Shown: positions 24,098 through 36,209, counted from the stretch's first letter. The stretch: DNA of 64,000 nt from Lycorma delicatula (GCF_047948215.1 NC_134455.1:105790495-105854494), one strand, 5' to 3'. The notes: generated from the letters alone by a model not told the origin. Program-made: numbers and translations.

Positions 24098-24200
24098 GGG
24101 CAAGAGGCCTCTTGCCCACTTGCCCTTTCTTGCCGAGGTAGCCCGTTACTATACGTGCCACGCACGTATAGTAACGTGCTACCTCCCGTTACTATACGTG
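24098..24200. repeat. Cluster of palindromes
   Basis: 24098-24117 is a perfect 20 bp palindrome (arm GGGCAAGAGG). 24135-24185 is a near-perfect hairpin: arm GAGGTAGC, one mismatch, then a perfect 14 bp arm CGTTACTATACGTG, a loop of 5 bases, and the inverse. The 14-mer recurs in direct orientation at 24187-24200. The cluster lies about 80-190 bases beyond the ORF2 stop of the minus-strand I-group LINE, so it may be part of that element's 3' untranslated region. Confidence 0.85.
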
Positions 24201-24282
24201 TCACGCTTCGAGATTCTCTTATATATAAATCTATATAAAACAACCGCTTAGAGATTCTTATATCACAGCTTTATTTTCATTT

Positions 24283-26765
24283 TTATAGACTTTTGAGGAG
24301 TCCACTGGCGTGTAAAAATGCAACTATCTTTTCTTCATTTCCAGATAATTCAGCAGTAATATCTTTTCTAAAAAAATATAGTTAAAAGAAGAGACAGACT
24401 TATAGGCCACATACTAACGCATCCTGGAATAGTCGCTTTAATATTGGAAGGACAGGTAGAAGGGAAAAATTGTGTAGGCAGGCCACGTTTGGAGTATGTA
24501 AAACAAATTGTTGGGGATGTAGGATGTAGAGGGTATACTGAAATGAAACGACTAGCACTAGATAGGGAATCTTGGAGAGCTGCATCAAACCAGTCAAATG
24601 ACTGAAGACAAAAAAAAAAATCTTTTCTAAGACGGAACCTCTTTCTGAGGTCCTCGTATATGGTACACTCTTCTATTAGATGCTTGACTATCACTGTTTT
24701 GTTACAAACACCGCACATTGTTCTCTCTTCGCCGGTTAACAAATATGCATTTATTAACAACGTGTGACCGATTCTAAGTCTGGTCACAGTTACTTGTTCT
24801 CGGCGAGTCAACATAAAGTCGCTTTTCCATTTATATGGAGAAGTTTTAGCAGAGTTTAATTTTGTATTTAAACTCCCCTATTCAGTATTCCACTTGTTAT
24901 TAACTACGTTAGTTAGACGGTTTTTAACATCTGCCACTCTTACAGGAAATGCATCCAAATCATCGCAGACTGTTGCCTTTCTGGCAGCTTTGTCTGCGAT
25001 TTCATTACCTGTAATACCAGCATGCCCCGGAGTCCATACAAATACGCATCGCTGTCCTCGTTGTTTTAGTACGTATAAAATGGACAGGATGTTTGCAATT
25101 AGGACATCCTTAATGTTCTTGTTCCGAATTGCAACGAGAGCACTTAATGAATCGGAACATATTAGCACTCTCTCTTCGCAATAGTGTTCAGTGTAGCGAA
25201 GAGCTTGCTGAATTGCAGTGAGTTCTGCCGTATAAACACTGGCCATATCTGGCATTTTTCCATAGCACACATTAAAGAAATAGGACGGTAGCTATTGGGA
25301 TCTGTTAAATTTTTATTTTTCTTTGGTACTGGAACAAATGAGCTGTTTTCCTTTGCTGCGGGAACGTTCCATCCTGCCATATTTGATTATAAAGTTCTAA
25401 TAATCTGCGTTTTGCAGTGGTATTCAGCTGCCTGATCATATTATAGTGGATTTCATCCGGACCAGCAGCTGTGTTACCTGCTTTTTCCAACGCTTTCACG
25501 AATTCTTCCATTTTAAATGGTACATTATATGAGTAATTATACTCAGTTCTAAAATTTAGTAGACCTTCCAGTTCTTCTTTTTTGGTTCGAAAACCTTCCT
25601 CGTAGTTGGCCGTTTTGCTGGCCTTCTCAAAGTGATTGGATAATATCTCTGCGACTTCGTTTGGAGTGTCTTTAATTTCATCTTCATCTTGAAGGCTAGT
25701 TATGGGAGAAAAATTTTTACGTCCACAAATCTTCTTCACTTTCCTCCAAACATCTGATGCAGTAGTGGTTCTGTCGATGGATGACACGTATTGCTGCCAG
25801 GATCGTTTGTTCGAGTCAATCATAAGACGTTTTGCATACGCCCTGTATTTTTTAAAGGCAACAAGATTTTCTATGCTAGGACGCTTCTTGAAGGCGTTAT
25901 ACGCTCTTTTCTTTCTTTTAATAGCTTCACTTATTTCATCGTTCCACCATGGAACGGGTTTCTTCGTAAGTTTCCCAGATGTTTTGGGAATATATCTCGA
26001 TGCCGACTCAATTATTGCATTTGTTATGGCGTCGACATCGTCTCCGATAACTCCAGTTGTTTCAGGGAGTATCGTTCTGGCTGGGAAGCTCGTCCAGGCT
26101 GCCTTTTCAAATAACCATCTTTTAGGGATGGGATATATTGTTCTTGTAACATCAGTTACAATTTACACCGGGAAATGATCGCTTCCATGCAGATCGTCTA
26201 TGACATAGAAGCTGTACCTCGGTGCTATCGATCCGCTTATAAATGCAAGATCTATACAGGATGTCGATCCATCTCTGGTATTGAAAAAGGTTCCTGATCC
26301 ATCGTATAAAATAATAAGTTCTGAATTCATCAGGAACCCTTCCAGTTCTCTTCCGCGGGGATCTTTTCGATCCTATCCCCAAAGAGAATTATGAGCATTG
26401 AAGTCACCCACCAGTAAAACAGGTGGGGGAAGCTCAAAAATTAATCTTGCTATGTCATCCTTATTCCAATCAAAATTCGGCAAGTATATGCTGCTGACAG
26501 TGATCTGAAGCGGACGCTTCATTCTAACGGCGACCACTTGTAGGTTTGTGTTTAGAACAACCGCTTCGGTGGTAGCTCTAGTCGATGTTAATATAGCTAC
26601 TCCACCTCTAACTCTTACATTTAGCGGTTGATCTCGCCGAAATATATCGAAGCGGAAGTGCGTTTTTGCAGACATATACAAATCGGGTCTACATCATGTA
26701 CCAAGCGTTGGAGCTCATGGATGTTTGAAAAACATCCATTGATGTTCCATTGTACAATCGACTTG
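24283..26765 (-). pseudogene. I-group LINE ORF2 (EN - [RT lost] - RNase H - CCHC)
   Basis: It begins IVQWNINGCFSNIHELQ. A one-base loss at the expected QETH breaks the frame, which resumes at VRVRGGVAILTS; then come VGDFNAHNSLWG, a second frameshift, and DDLHGSDHFPV of the endonuclease. The linker carries KPVPWWNDEI. The reverse transcriptase is open only from its start to SYRPISL (25290); there the frame jumps into VYTAELTAIQ, CSDSLSAL and GNEIADKAA of RNase H, so the whole catalytic palm and the first RNase H Asp are gone. The tail has MCGVCNKTVIVKHLIEEC (CX2CX7HX4C) and, beyond the inserted LINE, ends LHASGLLKSL at 24283. Confidence 0.85.
24372..24619 (+). mobile_element. LINE 3' end nested in the I-group LINE, with 11 bp target duplication
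   Basis: The plus strand reads an open C-terminal tail: RRDRLIGHILTHPGIVALIL, GKNCVGRPRLEYVKQIVGDV and ALDRESWRAASNQSND, then a stop and an A-run to 24620. ATCTTTTCTAA stands at 24361-24371 and again at 24620-24630. Removing the insert and one repeat restores the ORF2 frame across the site (RLRKD to ITAELSGNEEK). It is the same family as 4198-4621 but younger-looking, with the tail still open. It is strongly 5'-truncated. Confidence 0.92.
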
Positions 26766-26778
26766 CTGATTTTAAATT

Positions 26779-27975
26779 ATATTATAGCCTAGGTTTTCCC
26801 TTCGGCCATCCTTTTTTTCTTTTCTTCTCCATCCTACGAACAGCATCGTGTTCGCGGAGAAGGTCATCGCCTGTAAGGCTTCCGGTCTCCGTATCGGAGA
26901 CCACCGAAGCCGCCGACGACGACGGGCATGGATCGGCACCGGTTACAGGCGCCGATTGTTGGGCGGCAACTTGGCCGACCCCAGACACGGGGGTCGCACC
27001 GGTCACCGCCTGTGGAAGGTGGGACACTCGTCTTCCCTGTGAAATTTTTTGTGGCCTCTGAGGCTTAGAGGTCACTTCAGTTACAGGAGGCTTGGGAGCC
27101 TCCATAACAGACTCTGTAGCTGTCACTTTCTTTTCATCGACTAAAATCTCACTAAGACGGACTTGAGTTTCAGGTTTAGTTTCCGTTTTCTTCTGTACTG
27201 GAGCGACTTTCTGTTTTGGAGATGTGTCTTCAGGAGGCTGTACAATTATTCTTGGCTTAAGAGGTTCTTTAGTGCTGAGAGGCTTCATTTTATTTTCAAT
27301 TATCCTCTCAATTAAGTTTTACCAAGGTAGGTGCGAGTTTGTTGATGATTGCACTCTCATCAACAGCAACTGGAGCAGGAGCAGGAACAGCAGCCGCAGC
27401 CTGAGCATAGCTTGTTGTTGCTCTAGGTCTGCGGGCGTTTACGATCTTCTTGGCTTCAAAGTAGCTGACATTGTGCAGTGTTTTTACTTCCTGCACAGCT
27501 ACTTCGTCTTTGTATACAGGACAGTTCCTGGATCTACAGGAATGCTGTCCTCTGCAGTTTATACAGTTAGGAGGCTCCTTACACGGCTCTCCTTCATGAA
27601 CTTCATCACCGCACACGCATATTTGCGGCCTCCCACACCTAACAGCGGTGTGTCCAAAGCGTTGGCATTTAAAGCATCGCATTGGTTGCGGGACAAATGC
27701 CCGCAAATCCAACTGATCTATGCCCGCTCTTATCTTCTCCGGCAAAGTAGGCCGGTTAAATGTAAGAACATGGGATGCTGAAGGCAGGACTTCGTCATTC
27801 CTTCTCATGTTCAACCTCCGACATTCTAATACTCTCTGGGGCGCTAATTCTTCTACAATTTCCTGCTACGTACAGTTAAGAAGATCCCGACAGACCACAA
27901 CACCCCTTGAGGTGTTGAGCGTGCCGTGGGGATCAACACGTACAGCTAGTTCTCCAATTTTTTTTAAGACCTAGG
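26779..27975 (-). pseudogene. I-group LINE ORF1 (Gag-like, zinc knuckles)
   Basis: From the N-terminus the frame reads GELAVRVDPHGTLNTSRGVV, then (after one stop) EIVEELAPQRVLECRRLNMR and an HVLTFNRP segment. Three knuckles follow: CFKCQRFGHTAVRC (CX2CX4HX4C), CVCGDEVHEGEPC and CINCRGQHSCRSRNC. An Ala/Pro-rich stretch leads to LAPTLVKL, where a one-base shift near 27305 moves into the frame starting MKPLSTKEP, a Lys/Pro/Glu-rich tail ending KKRKKGWPKGKPRL at 26782. In this family the protein binds element RNA and forms particles. One stop and one frameshift make this copy defective. Confidence 0.85.
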
Positions 27976-27989
27976 ATCTTCTGAGACTG

Positions 27990-28045
27990 TATATCATAAT
28001 AAATAATTATTATTATTATTATTATTACTGTTATTATTATTACCA
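27990..28045. repeat. (ATT)n microsatellite
   Basis: Imperfect ATT/TTA units next to the 5' end of the I-group LINE. Confidence 0.9.
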
Positions 28046-28049
28046 TTTT

Positions 28050-28775
28050 TTATTTGATGAAGTTAAGAGATCTTTCCTTTTCTACAGAGCAGCGATGAAG
28101 TTATTTCCATAACTTATATAGAAAATGGTAAGTTGGTTTATTGTTTGTATTTGTCACAAACTTTCTTATATTTTGATACAGGCAAGATAATAATTATTAT
28201 CGACTCGTATCTACTATAAATAATTACCATCCTTAAAAACAAGGTTTCTTCTCTATCAATTACTCTCCTTTTTAGTCATTAATGTAAACCTCAGTTTATA
28301 TTATCTATAAAATTTATTTATTTATTTTAAATTTAAATCAATAAATAAATATTTAGCCAACAATATTAATAAAAACATTATTATCGGCTAACGCCCTCTT
28401 GGAGACTAAAGGGCATTCGTGTTTTCTGTACGTAAAACTGGTTTTCGAAACGTTATATTTTACTTTTTTCATTAAAAATATTTTAATTTTGCTTCGTTTA
28501 TAATCTATCTTTTTACAAGTGGTGGTTTAATTCTTTAGATAAATATGAAGAATGAACATAGAACAAGTATTAAGTCAGAGTTAAGATTCATGCATAACGT
28601 TAACATTAAAAATAAAAAAGAATAGTAATATTACATACTAAATATTATAAAAGATTTACGTAAGCAAACGAAATCCAGGAACATATTCAAAACGAAGCAA
28701 ACGGTGCGTTGCTATTGAACTCGATCCTGTTATATGGGGCACTTGGCTGGTTAAGAGCCCCATACAAGCATGAAT
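28050..28775. other. AT-rich DNA, possible tRNA-like patch
   Basis: Nothing coding was seen. At 28725-28785, GGCTGGTTAAGAGCCCC followed about 30 bases on by TGTTTGAATTTCC resembles degraded A and B boxes. Confidence 0.3.
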
Positions 28776-28779
28776 CTCA

Positions 28780-29335
28780 TGTTTGAATTTCCATTTTGAC
28801 TGGCATTCTTCTCGTTTTTTGTTATTTATTTATGCAAAAAGGCCATGCAACTTAGAACCATGCAAATATCACATTTTCTATCTCCTTTTCTCTTCTTCTA
28901 TGTGCTTCTCATTTTTTTTCGGCATTTCTTCATTTCTGCTCATCTGTCCACCTTTTCTGCTACAAGAAATTACTTCTATCGTAACACTTCTCCTCTTTCA
29001 AACATACTCTTTTAAGTTCCTCTTTCATCTGTTCTAGGTTACTTCATTTGCTTTTCGTGTTCCAACCTTACCAAAGATTAGTTATTTAATCTTTTTGGAT
29101 CCATTTTGATCGTACATCCCTAAGAATTTTTGCTGTTTCTAGATCTTTTTGATTTTAGTAGATCATCTTGTTATACTTCAGTCTGTGCTCTTTTTCTGTT
29201 ACCTTTTGACCATACATTTTCCCCTTATTAAGCTTCTTTTGATCTTAAGTAATTTTTCAAAGTTGTGTATTTCATTGTTTTTTGGAAACCACGGCGCTTT
29301 TGTTATATTTTTCAACAGTTTGTCTCAATAATAAT
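28780..29335 (-). pseudogene. Possible LINE relic, minus strand
   Basis: The plus strand is strongly T-rich, so the minus strand is A-rich like LINE coding strands. Minus-strand frames near 29290 read fragments such as KAPWF (in a frame mix) and RSLIRGKCMVKR. No catalytic motif is seen. The call rests on composition and weak fragments only. Confidence 0.2.
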
Positions 29336-29339
29336 AATA

Positions 29340-30030
29340 ATAACAATAATTTTATCTCAGTAATATTTTAATCTTCAGTCAACAAGCGGAAGGCCTTTAC
29401 TTCCACATTAAACAGATATTAACAGATATAAACAGATATGTACAAGGTTAAAAAATTTAATGTACATAAAAATTTGGTCAAATAAAACTTTGTTTCTATT
29501 AAAAGTTTTAAATTCCTGAGCCCAAAAACCAATTCCTTAAATTCATGTTTGCCTTCCCTTAAAAGGTTGTGTACTAGCTCACCATTTAGGTAAATTTTAA
29601 ATTTGATATTTTTAAGGATTTTTGTACTGGAATAAGAAGGAAAGAAATATTGATCTATTTAATTAATTTAACCTTCCCATAAAATTTTCTGTATATTAAT
29701 TTTATGTCATTCTTGCTCAAAATATTATTAATTCTAATTAAGTTTTTATTTTATTTATCAGATTTTTAATACCTTATTTATATAATAACTTATTTTAAAA
29801 TACCTTAATAATTAATGAAACAAATTTCCATTATTAAAGTTTTATTGTCTTTAAAATTTTCTGAAGGTTAAATTGATCTTTTTCACTGTTTTACAAATTT
29901 AATTTAACCCTTTTAAAATGTTACAGTATGATAAAGAAAATTTTTTATTATGTAAAAAAAAATAACGTAAATTTTTATTTTTCATCAATCCTTACGTCAA
30001 TAATATTGCGATCAGTAATATAAATATGTT
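29340..30030. other. AT-rich non-coding DNA
   Basis: No features recognised. Confidence 0.5.
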
Positions 30031-30039
30031 CACCCTCCT

Positions 30040-30435
30040 GTCACGTGATCATACTCTTTGCGTCATGGCGATGAGCATCACCGCGGATAGAAACAAGCGC
30101 GGGTTGGATGGTCAGCCGTAAGTGGAAGCAACCGGTCCCAACGGTGAACAAAAGATGGTTCGTTCGCAACTGGTCGTGGATGAGCGTTTCCTGTTGATTC
30201 TCATGGGACTCCGCCATCCCGCCAACACCTTCTGGCTGGTAATTCTGCAAGTCCCGCCGAAGACTCAGCTATGCTTTTTAGTGGGTCCGGTCTGCGTGCT
30301 CTCGTGGAGGAGGGTTTTCGTCAATGTGAATCCGATACTACAGTCTGTGTGGGAGATCCGCGGCTGGCAGAGCTCTCTCCGACGGAACAAAACTACAGCA
30401 TGTACGCTTTTTGACTCACAATAACCATTAAATCT
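30040..30435 (+). other. GC-rich island of unknown origin ending in (ATT)n
   Basis: About 390 bases of near-balanced composition in very AT-rich surroundings, ending at an (ATT)n-like tail from 30435. The plus strand holds a 100-codon open frame (30122-30421; GTG-led, no ATG at its start) beginning with EATGPNGEQKMVRSQ. An ATG at 30065 gives 18 codons before TAA, and that TAA lies within a splice-donor-like GTAAGTG. The minus strand is open at 30250-30041. I do not recognise the products. A tail of ATT repeats is compatible with a LINE or SINE 3' end; a host exon is also possible. Confidence 0.35.
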
Positions 30436-30449
30436 TATTATTATTATTA

Positions 30450-31365
30450 CTTTTTTATTATTATTATTTCTATTCATTTATATATTTTACTTTCAAAGTC
30501 AGTATATTTCATCATCCAACTGGAATATTTTTATAACTTCAGAAATTTATTTCTTCCTGCTTTCTATATTAATAATGTAAGTTTTTATTTCAAAACTATA
30601 ATTTTTACCCACGACGGAACAGCGTTTGGGGTAAGAGATTGTTTGTGTATGTCTGTTACCGTTTTCCTCAAAATTTACTGGACTTATTTCGATGCGGTAT
30701 TTTCCATTACATACGTATCACTTCAGAGCAAGTTCTTAGATTAGTTTTACGGTTATAAGCCGGCAGGAGACGCAGCAGTAGATAAGTTTCTTCAAAACGG
30801 CTTGTAAGTGTTTCTAAGTCTTTCTAACTCCAAAAAGATACGTTATTGTGTGGATTATTAAGTAGTTTGCGTTGGTCAAGTATACTAAACTTTCATTATC
30901 GTAATCACCCTATAAACGTTCCACTGTTGGGCACAGGCCTACTAATCTTTAAAAAGTAATAAATAAAACATAAAGTTAAGAATCTGAAAAAACCACAACG
31001 GAAAAACCTTATAAAACGTGAAATAATTATATAACTGTAGTTTTACCGTTTAATACTCGTCTGTGATATTGTTTGTAAGACAATAAAATTTAAGATTTTG
31101 ATGACCGTCGTGTGCGACTCATAGACTGCATAAATAAGCTTTAGTTATCATCACAGTCACGCACGGAGGTTAATCAAAATATTAAATTTTATGGTATTAA
31201 AAACAATATCACAATGTTACAGAGGATTATAAGGTAAAAATACAGTTATTTAATTATTTTACGTTTTATAAAGTTTTTTCGTCATGACTTTTTAAAATTT
31301 TTAATTTTATTTTTTATATATTTTCACAAACCCAACAGTTTTTTGGGCTTTTGTCATAGCCATAA
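30450..31365. other. AT-rich non-coding DNA
   Basis: No features recognised. Confidence 0.45.
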
Positions 31366-31369
31366 TATA

Positions 31370-31530
31370 AGAAGGTTGTCAGTTGGTAGAATTCCAGCCA
31401 TCAAGCAGTGCCATCCAAAGCCATTTACCTCGTAGTGTATTTAGTAAATATCCGGGCACGAAGTTGTTAATAGTACAGTCACCTCCAGGACCTCTCCGAG
31501 CTCACCATCACGATAAATGTAATATATCAT
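31370..31530 (+). other. Candidate exon with splice donor
   Basis: A less AT-rich segment with an open frame of about 50 codons (including KYPGTKLLIVQSPPGPLRAH) and, at its end, ATATCATG followed by GTAAGTAA, a strong consensus donor. TCATAG upstream at about 31353 could be an acceptor. No homology is recognised, and an ATG placed directly before the donor may be coincidence. Confidence 0.2.
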
Positions 31531-31539
31531 GGTAAGTAA

Positions 31540-33080
31540 TTTTCTTTAAAACTTTAATCGAAGTTTTTTTCTAATGTAATGTAGTGGATGTATATAAAAT
31601 AATCGCTCTAATAACATAAAGATAACTTCTTTATTTTATATCCTTCCATTTTTTTATAGTGTATTTTTTTATAATTTACGTTCTTTATTTTAAATAAATA
31701 ATAATTATCAAAAAAAGGAAAACTATTTTAAGATTTCATTATAATACAAAATTATTAGTACAACATACATTTTTTTATTATTATTAGTATTTATTATAAT
31801 TAATATCAGTAACGACGAATTACTTAATACTTCAATGGTTCATCGCTGATCAGTAATTCACATAAATGGTGTGAAAAAAATCGCTGCCTTAGATCAATCT
31901 TTTAATACGACAAAGTTATAATACCTAAACGTTTCTTGAGTAAAAAACCGGACATACATATATACATTTATGGAGTGTAATATTCGCTCATTTTTTAACT
32001 TTAATGTAAACCTTTATTATCTTATACTTTCAGTTAACTATATAATACAAAATTCATTAAATTGCTCCTTAAATTTGCCATAATGATTTAATAATTATCG
32101 ATAATAGGCTATTTATAAATTATAAATAATTAGGTTCACATTTTAATAATTTATATTTTATAAAAAGCAAATATTTCCAAATTTCATGGAATTATAATAG
32201 AAAAATAAAACCAAAAGTCAGATTGGGCTAAATTCATTATTTATCCTGATATGTGAAATAAAAGACGTTATGGGTTTAGCTAGATTATTATGTATTTGTT
32301 TGTGGATGATAACTAATAGCTGATTCTGGAAATGCATTAACAAATTTTTTTTTTTTTCTTTTGTACGAAATCACATACTTACCGGTCTTCTTTATTTTCT
32401 ACAACTGAACATCTTACAATGGATCAGATATCTGTGTTCGAGGTGTAAATTCATGAACAGAAGATATAAAGTTATTGATACGGTTTATGAACCATCGAGT
32501 TTTTGTTTGCAGCAAAGATACACAAAAAATTGTCAATAGTTTAAATACATATATGTATATAGGGAGATAAGACAGTTACTAACTACAAATCTCTCCCTAC
32601 ACATATCTAACTATCCATGTTTCTGTTATTTTTCCTGATAAATATATAATTTATAATATGGATCAGATTTTGAATTCAGAAAAAACCCCTAATTTCTTAT
32701 GCCAAGTGCCTTCTTCACATTTAAAAGTATGAGGCTTTATTAACCAGATTTCTCATGTTGTCTGGTCATACTATATAACATTAATTAATTTTAAGAAAAA
32801 AATTTAATATTTGAACAGCAGAATAGAAGTTTAATAAAGAAATTAACAAAAATATCGCTTCAAAAACTGAAAAATAATGTAAACAAGCTAGAAAGGTATA
32901 AAATACTAGGATTCGTTAACGTTAAATATGGAATTACAAAATATAGTCACTTAAAAACAAAAATAAAATATGAAAATATTTGAAATAAATAATTTATATT
33001 TAAGTAAATGAGTAGAGAGACTGTAAAAGGTTCCCATCTAAATTTTATAAAAGGTACTTAATAAAAGTTAAATTTCAGAC
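31540..33080. other. AT-rich non-coding DNA
   Basis: No features recognised. Confidence 0.45.
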
Positions 33081-33084
33081 CACA

Positions 33085-36000
33085 GTCTAACATACATAAT
33101 AGAAGAAAAGAGAGCCAACCAAGCTTTCCTTCATAGTTACAAATCTTCAACTCGTATTGAGCTATGTAATCTTCCAATTAGACATACCTTTCATGACATT
33201 TCATTCCCATTATAAAACAAAGGTATCTTCACAGTACTTCCCTCACCAGTATTTAATTTTGTTCTTCAAATTCCTTTACTACATTCTACCTTTTCTCTAT
33301 GTAGCTTCTATTTAATGATCATACTGAAATTATATAATGCTAGTCACCTCTCTTCCTTTTACATTTTCCATGGCTACCACCAGGTAAGCTGCCTATGGAA
33401 CAAGACATTGAAGTCCCTTTTGTGGTTATCTATGCAAACAACACAGTCATTGCATTTTCCCCGAAGTAATATCATTTCCAATCTCTGTCAGTTCTGGCAT
33501 ACTACATTCCATCCGTGCACATTATGATTGCAGAGTATATTCACCAAATCAGCTTACACCACACAGGTGCACTGCATATTCATTTGTGCTATTTTAACTA
33601 TTAGTTAAGCAATTAGTTTCCTTCCTCTTTTTGCCAAACGCCGAACACTTAGTGTCTTTACTTCTATAACTTGTCTTCATCTTCAACCTATTACAATTAA
33701 TAAAGTTCAGAAGCTTATCTTTACTTGGATAGTCTGCACCTCTATATAATGGGTGCTCAATACATTCTTCTTCCTCAGACATACATTTTGCTATACATTT
33801 TGGGACGCATACTTTCCCCCACAGACATCTAAACCAGTAGAAATTCACAAATACCAGAATAGAAATCAATTAATTATTTTTGTGTTCTAAACTTGACAAA
33901 ATATAGTTTTTTCAACTAGTAACTAGCTCACACTGACTATATTCCATGGTAATGAGTTATTTGAACCTTGAAAGGTTCATTACCAATAACAAACAGCCGC
34001 TCATTCTATTATATTATTTTCAACTGACATTTCAGGAAGGATTTATTATATCGGGTTGGATATTAATTGCCTATCATATAAAGAAGCCTATTAGTTTTGA
34101 AACAAACGATTGGCAAAAAAACGAATTAAATTAAATATATTTAAATATTTAAATATTTGATGGTATCCTGTGCACACAGTGAACACATGATTGGTTTGTG
34201 TACTTGCTACTGAATGCTATTATGGCCACTGAAAATAAAGTTAATCATTTTTTCCGTAAAACATCATTCTTTAATTCTCTGAAAACTGCTGTTCCTTTCT
34301 TCTTTCTTTTTCATTTCTTTTTTGCCATTAGATATCAGGTTAATAAGTGTTTTCTGTAATTTTTTTTTAATTCATCACTCATAGGTTATTACTATGCCCA
34401 TGGCTAGACAAAGATTATTAGCCCAAGATTTCTTGACCACCCTGTTTTGATGGGTTTACTTTCACACTTTGGAGCAGCTTCAAAAAGATAGGTTGTGTAA
34501 TCATTGTCTATTTCCTAAAAGAATGAGTGTTTTCACCCATTTAGGTAACTGCTCTTTAAGGTGAGAAAACCACTCGCAGTTACACGTCCTTGTTAATGCT
34601 TGCTTACATGAACTTTTTCTAGGTTGCTTAGTTTAACAGAGGCTATTTGCTACAATTCGAGTAGAGAGGATGTGAGGAATCTTTTGTCGATTCCTTATTT
34701 TATGATACTGATGGATTACATCTATAAAGAAGCCAGAGCAGAAAACATCCTAGGTCAATTCCCAGAATCATGTTACTACTTGAAAAATACATATTATTTT
34801 GTCAAACAATTTCTTAATAAAGCCCAGCATTTTACTAACTAGAACCCCAGTTCTTCAATTTGTTCAGTATACCTTTAAATTAAGCCATTTCTAATGTCTT
34901 GTCTTCTTCAGGCTGAAAAAGATTGAAGCAAGAAGTAGAATACATGCGTTAAAGCCATTCTCATAGAAAATTATTATTCATTGTAATTGTTTCAAAGGTT
35001 TTTGATGCAAGATCTATCTTCTTGGAAAATCAATGTGGAATCCGAATTCAGAAAAGAGTTCTTCAGAATATTCTATATTAGTATACAGTAATGCTTTCTG
35101 CACAATACAATGAGGTAGAGATACTGGGAAATAACAATATTATTATGTACTTGAGTTGTCTGTTCCCGGATTTAACATTATTTTTCCTACTACCATGTGG
35201 TACGAAACATCAAGAAAGTGTTATTGCATGTTGAAGTTCTCTTATAGTAAATAATATTTTCAGTACTTTAAAAGATTCTCTAACCCAAAAAAGAACATGT
35301 AATTTATATCTCTTAAATTTAGGTTTGCTAGAAGTAGTCAGAAAAACAAAGCTAAAATTGATTGTAAATGTATTTGCTTGATCAACTGGAAAAATAATTT
35401 AGGTATTAATATCTTAAATAGAATGTGTTGGAAACGCCCCACATATGAACCTTAAATATCTTCAGACAGGGGAAATATGAGTACTTCAATAGTTGGACTG
35501 AATAAGTATCATATTTACATTATCTGAAACCTTGATGACTACTTAAATCAAAGAAGGTTCTGAAATATTTTTAAATATTATGTAAAAGGAACCCCTTGAT
35601 TCTTATAAAAAGGACCAGCACTCACTGTCTAATAACCGATCCCAAAAGGTCTTCTTAAACTTATTACCAAGGAACAGATGGGTTCTTGAATTTTTCAAAT
35701 GACTGAAATAAATGCAACAACATCATGGATAATCAAAGGAGTAAAGTTACTGTCTGCCTATTCCCATTGTCACACTCCACAACTCCTAGTTTAAATAAAT
35801 TTTTTATTTACTTCCATGTAAATTTCTCCACGATCCAACTTCTTGGATGTTCTATACATATAACTTTACATATGAATGTGAAAATAAACGTATGTGTATT
35901 TTGCGTTTTGTTATCAATATAAATGTTCATGATAAATTCATTACAAGTCGGTGTTAGCAACTAAAGGCAATCTTGAGAGAAAGTCTGAAAAAGATTTATA

Positions 36001-36200
36001 TATTAAATAAAATTGGAGATAAAGAGATGATTTGAGCTTCAATGTTTGTCCATAGTCCACGTAGACTAGCGAAATCCAAGTGTATTACTGTTGAGAAGAC
36101 AAAGATCTAAATATTATCCATTACTGTCAACCATATGTAGAACAATAAATAGAACTGGTTATGTCTATTAAATTCATCTCAAGTCAGAAGTGAAGAATGA
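33085..36200. other. Moderate-GC region with unassigned short ORFs
   Basis: The composition is more balanced than the flanks and many stretches look like decayed coding DNA. The best minus-strand frame (33869-33594, 91 codons) is Cys/Lys-rich with CVPKCIAKCMSEEEEC and LLNFINCNRLKMKTSY. A plus-strand frame at 34624-34839 (72 codons) includes VRNLLSIPYFMILMDYI. Neither belongs to a family I recognise. An old retroelement or retropseudogene is plausible but not shown. Confidence 0.25.
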
Positions 36201-36209
36201 CTGCGTTTT

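Larger units (their letters stand above)
24190..27975 (-). mobile_element. I-group LINE, copy 1 (internally deleted, invaded)
   Basis: Two ORFs in the usual order on the minus strand: ORF1 (27975-26779) with three CCHC-type knuckles, then ORF2 (26765-24283) with an AP-like endonuclease, the start of a reverse transcriptase, RNase H and a C-terminal CCHC. An RNase H after the reverse transcriptase together with ORF1 knuckles points to the I superfamily. The 5' end abuts an (ATT)n tract at about 27990; the 3' limit is uncertain. The reverse transcriptase core is deleted and a second LINE sits inside the ORF2 tail. Confidence 0.8.

Noticed and set aside
25702..26178. 158-codon plus-strand frame opposite the I-group LINE
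   Set aside because: It is the antisense shadow of the minus-strand ORF2 linker and endonuclease.
27224..27781. 185-codon plus-strand frame opposite ORF1
   Set aside because: Antisense of the zinc-knuckle region; the minus strand carries the conserved CCHC motifs.
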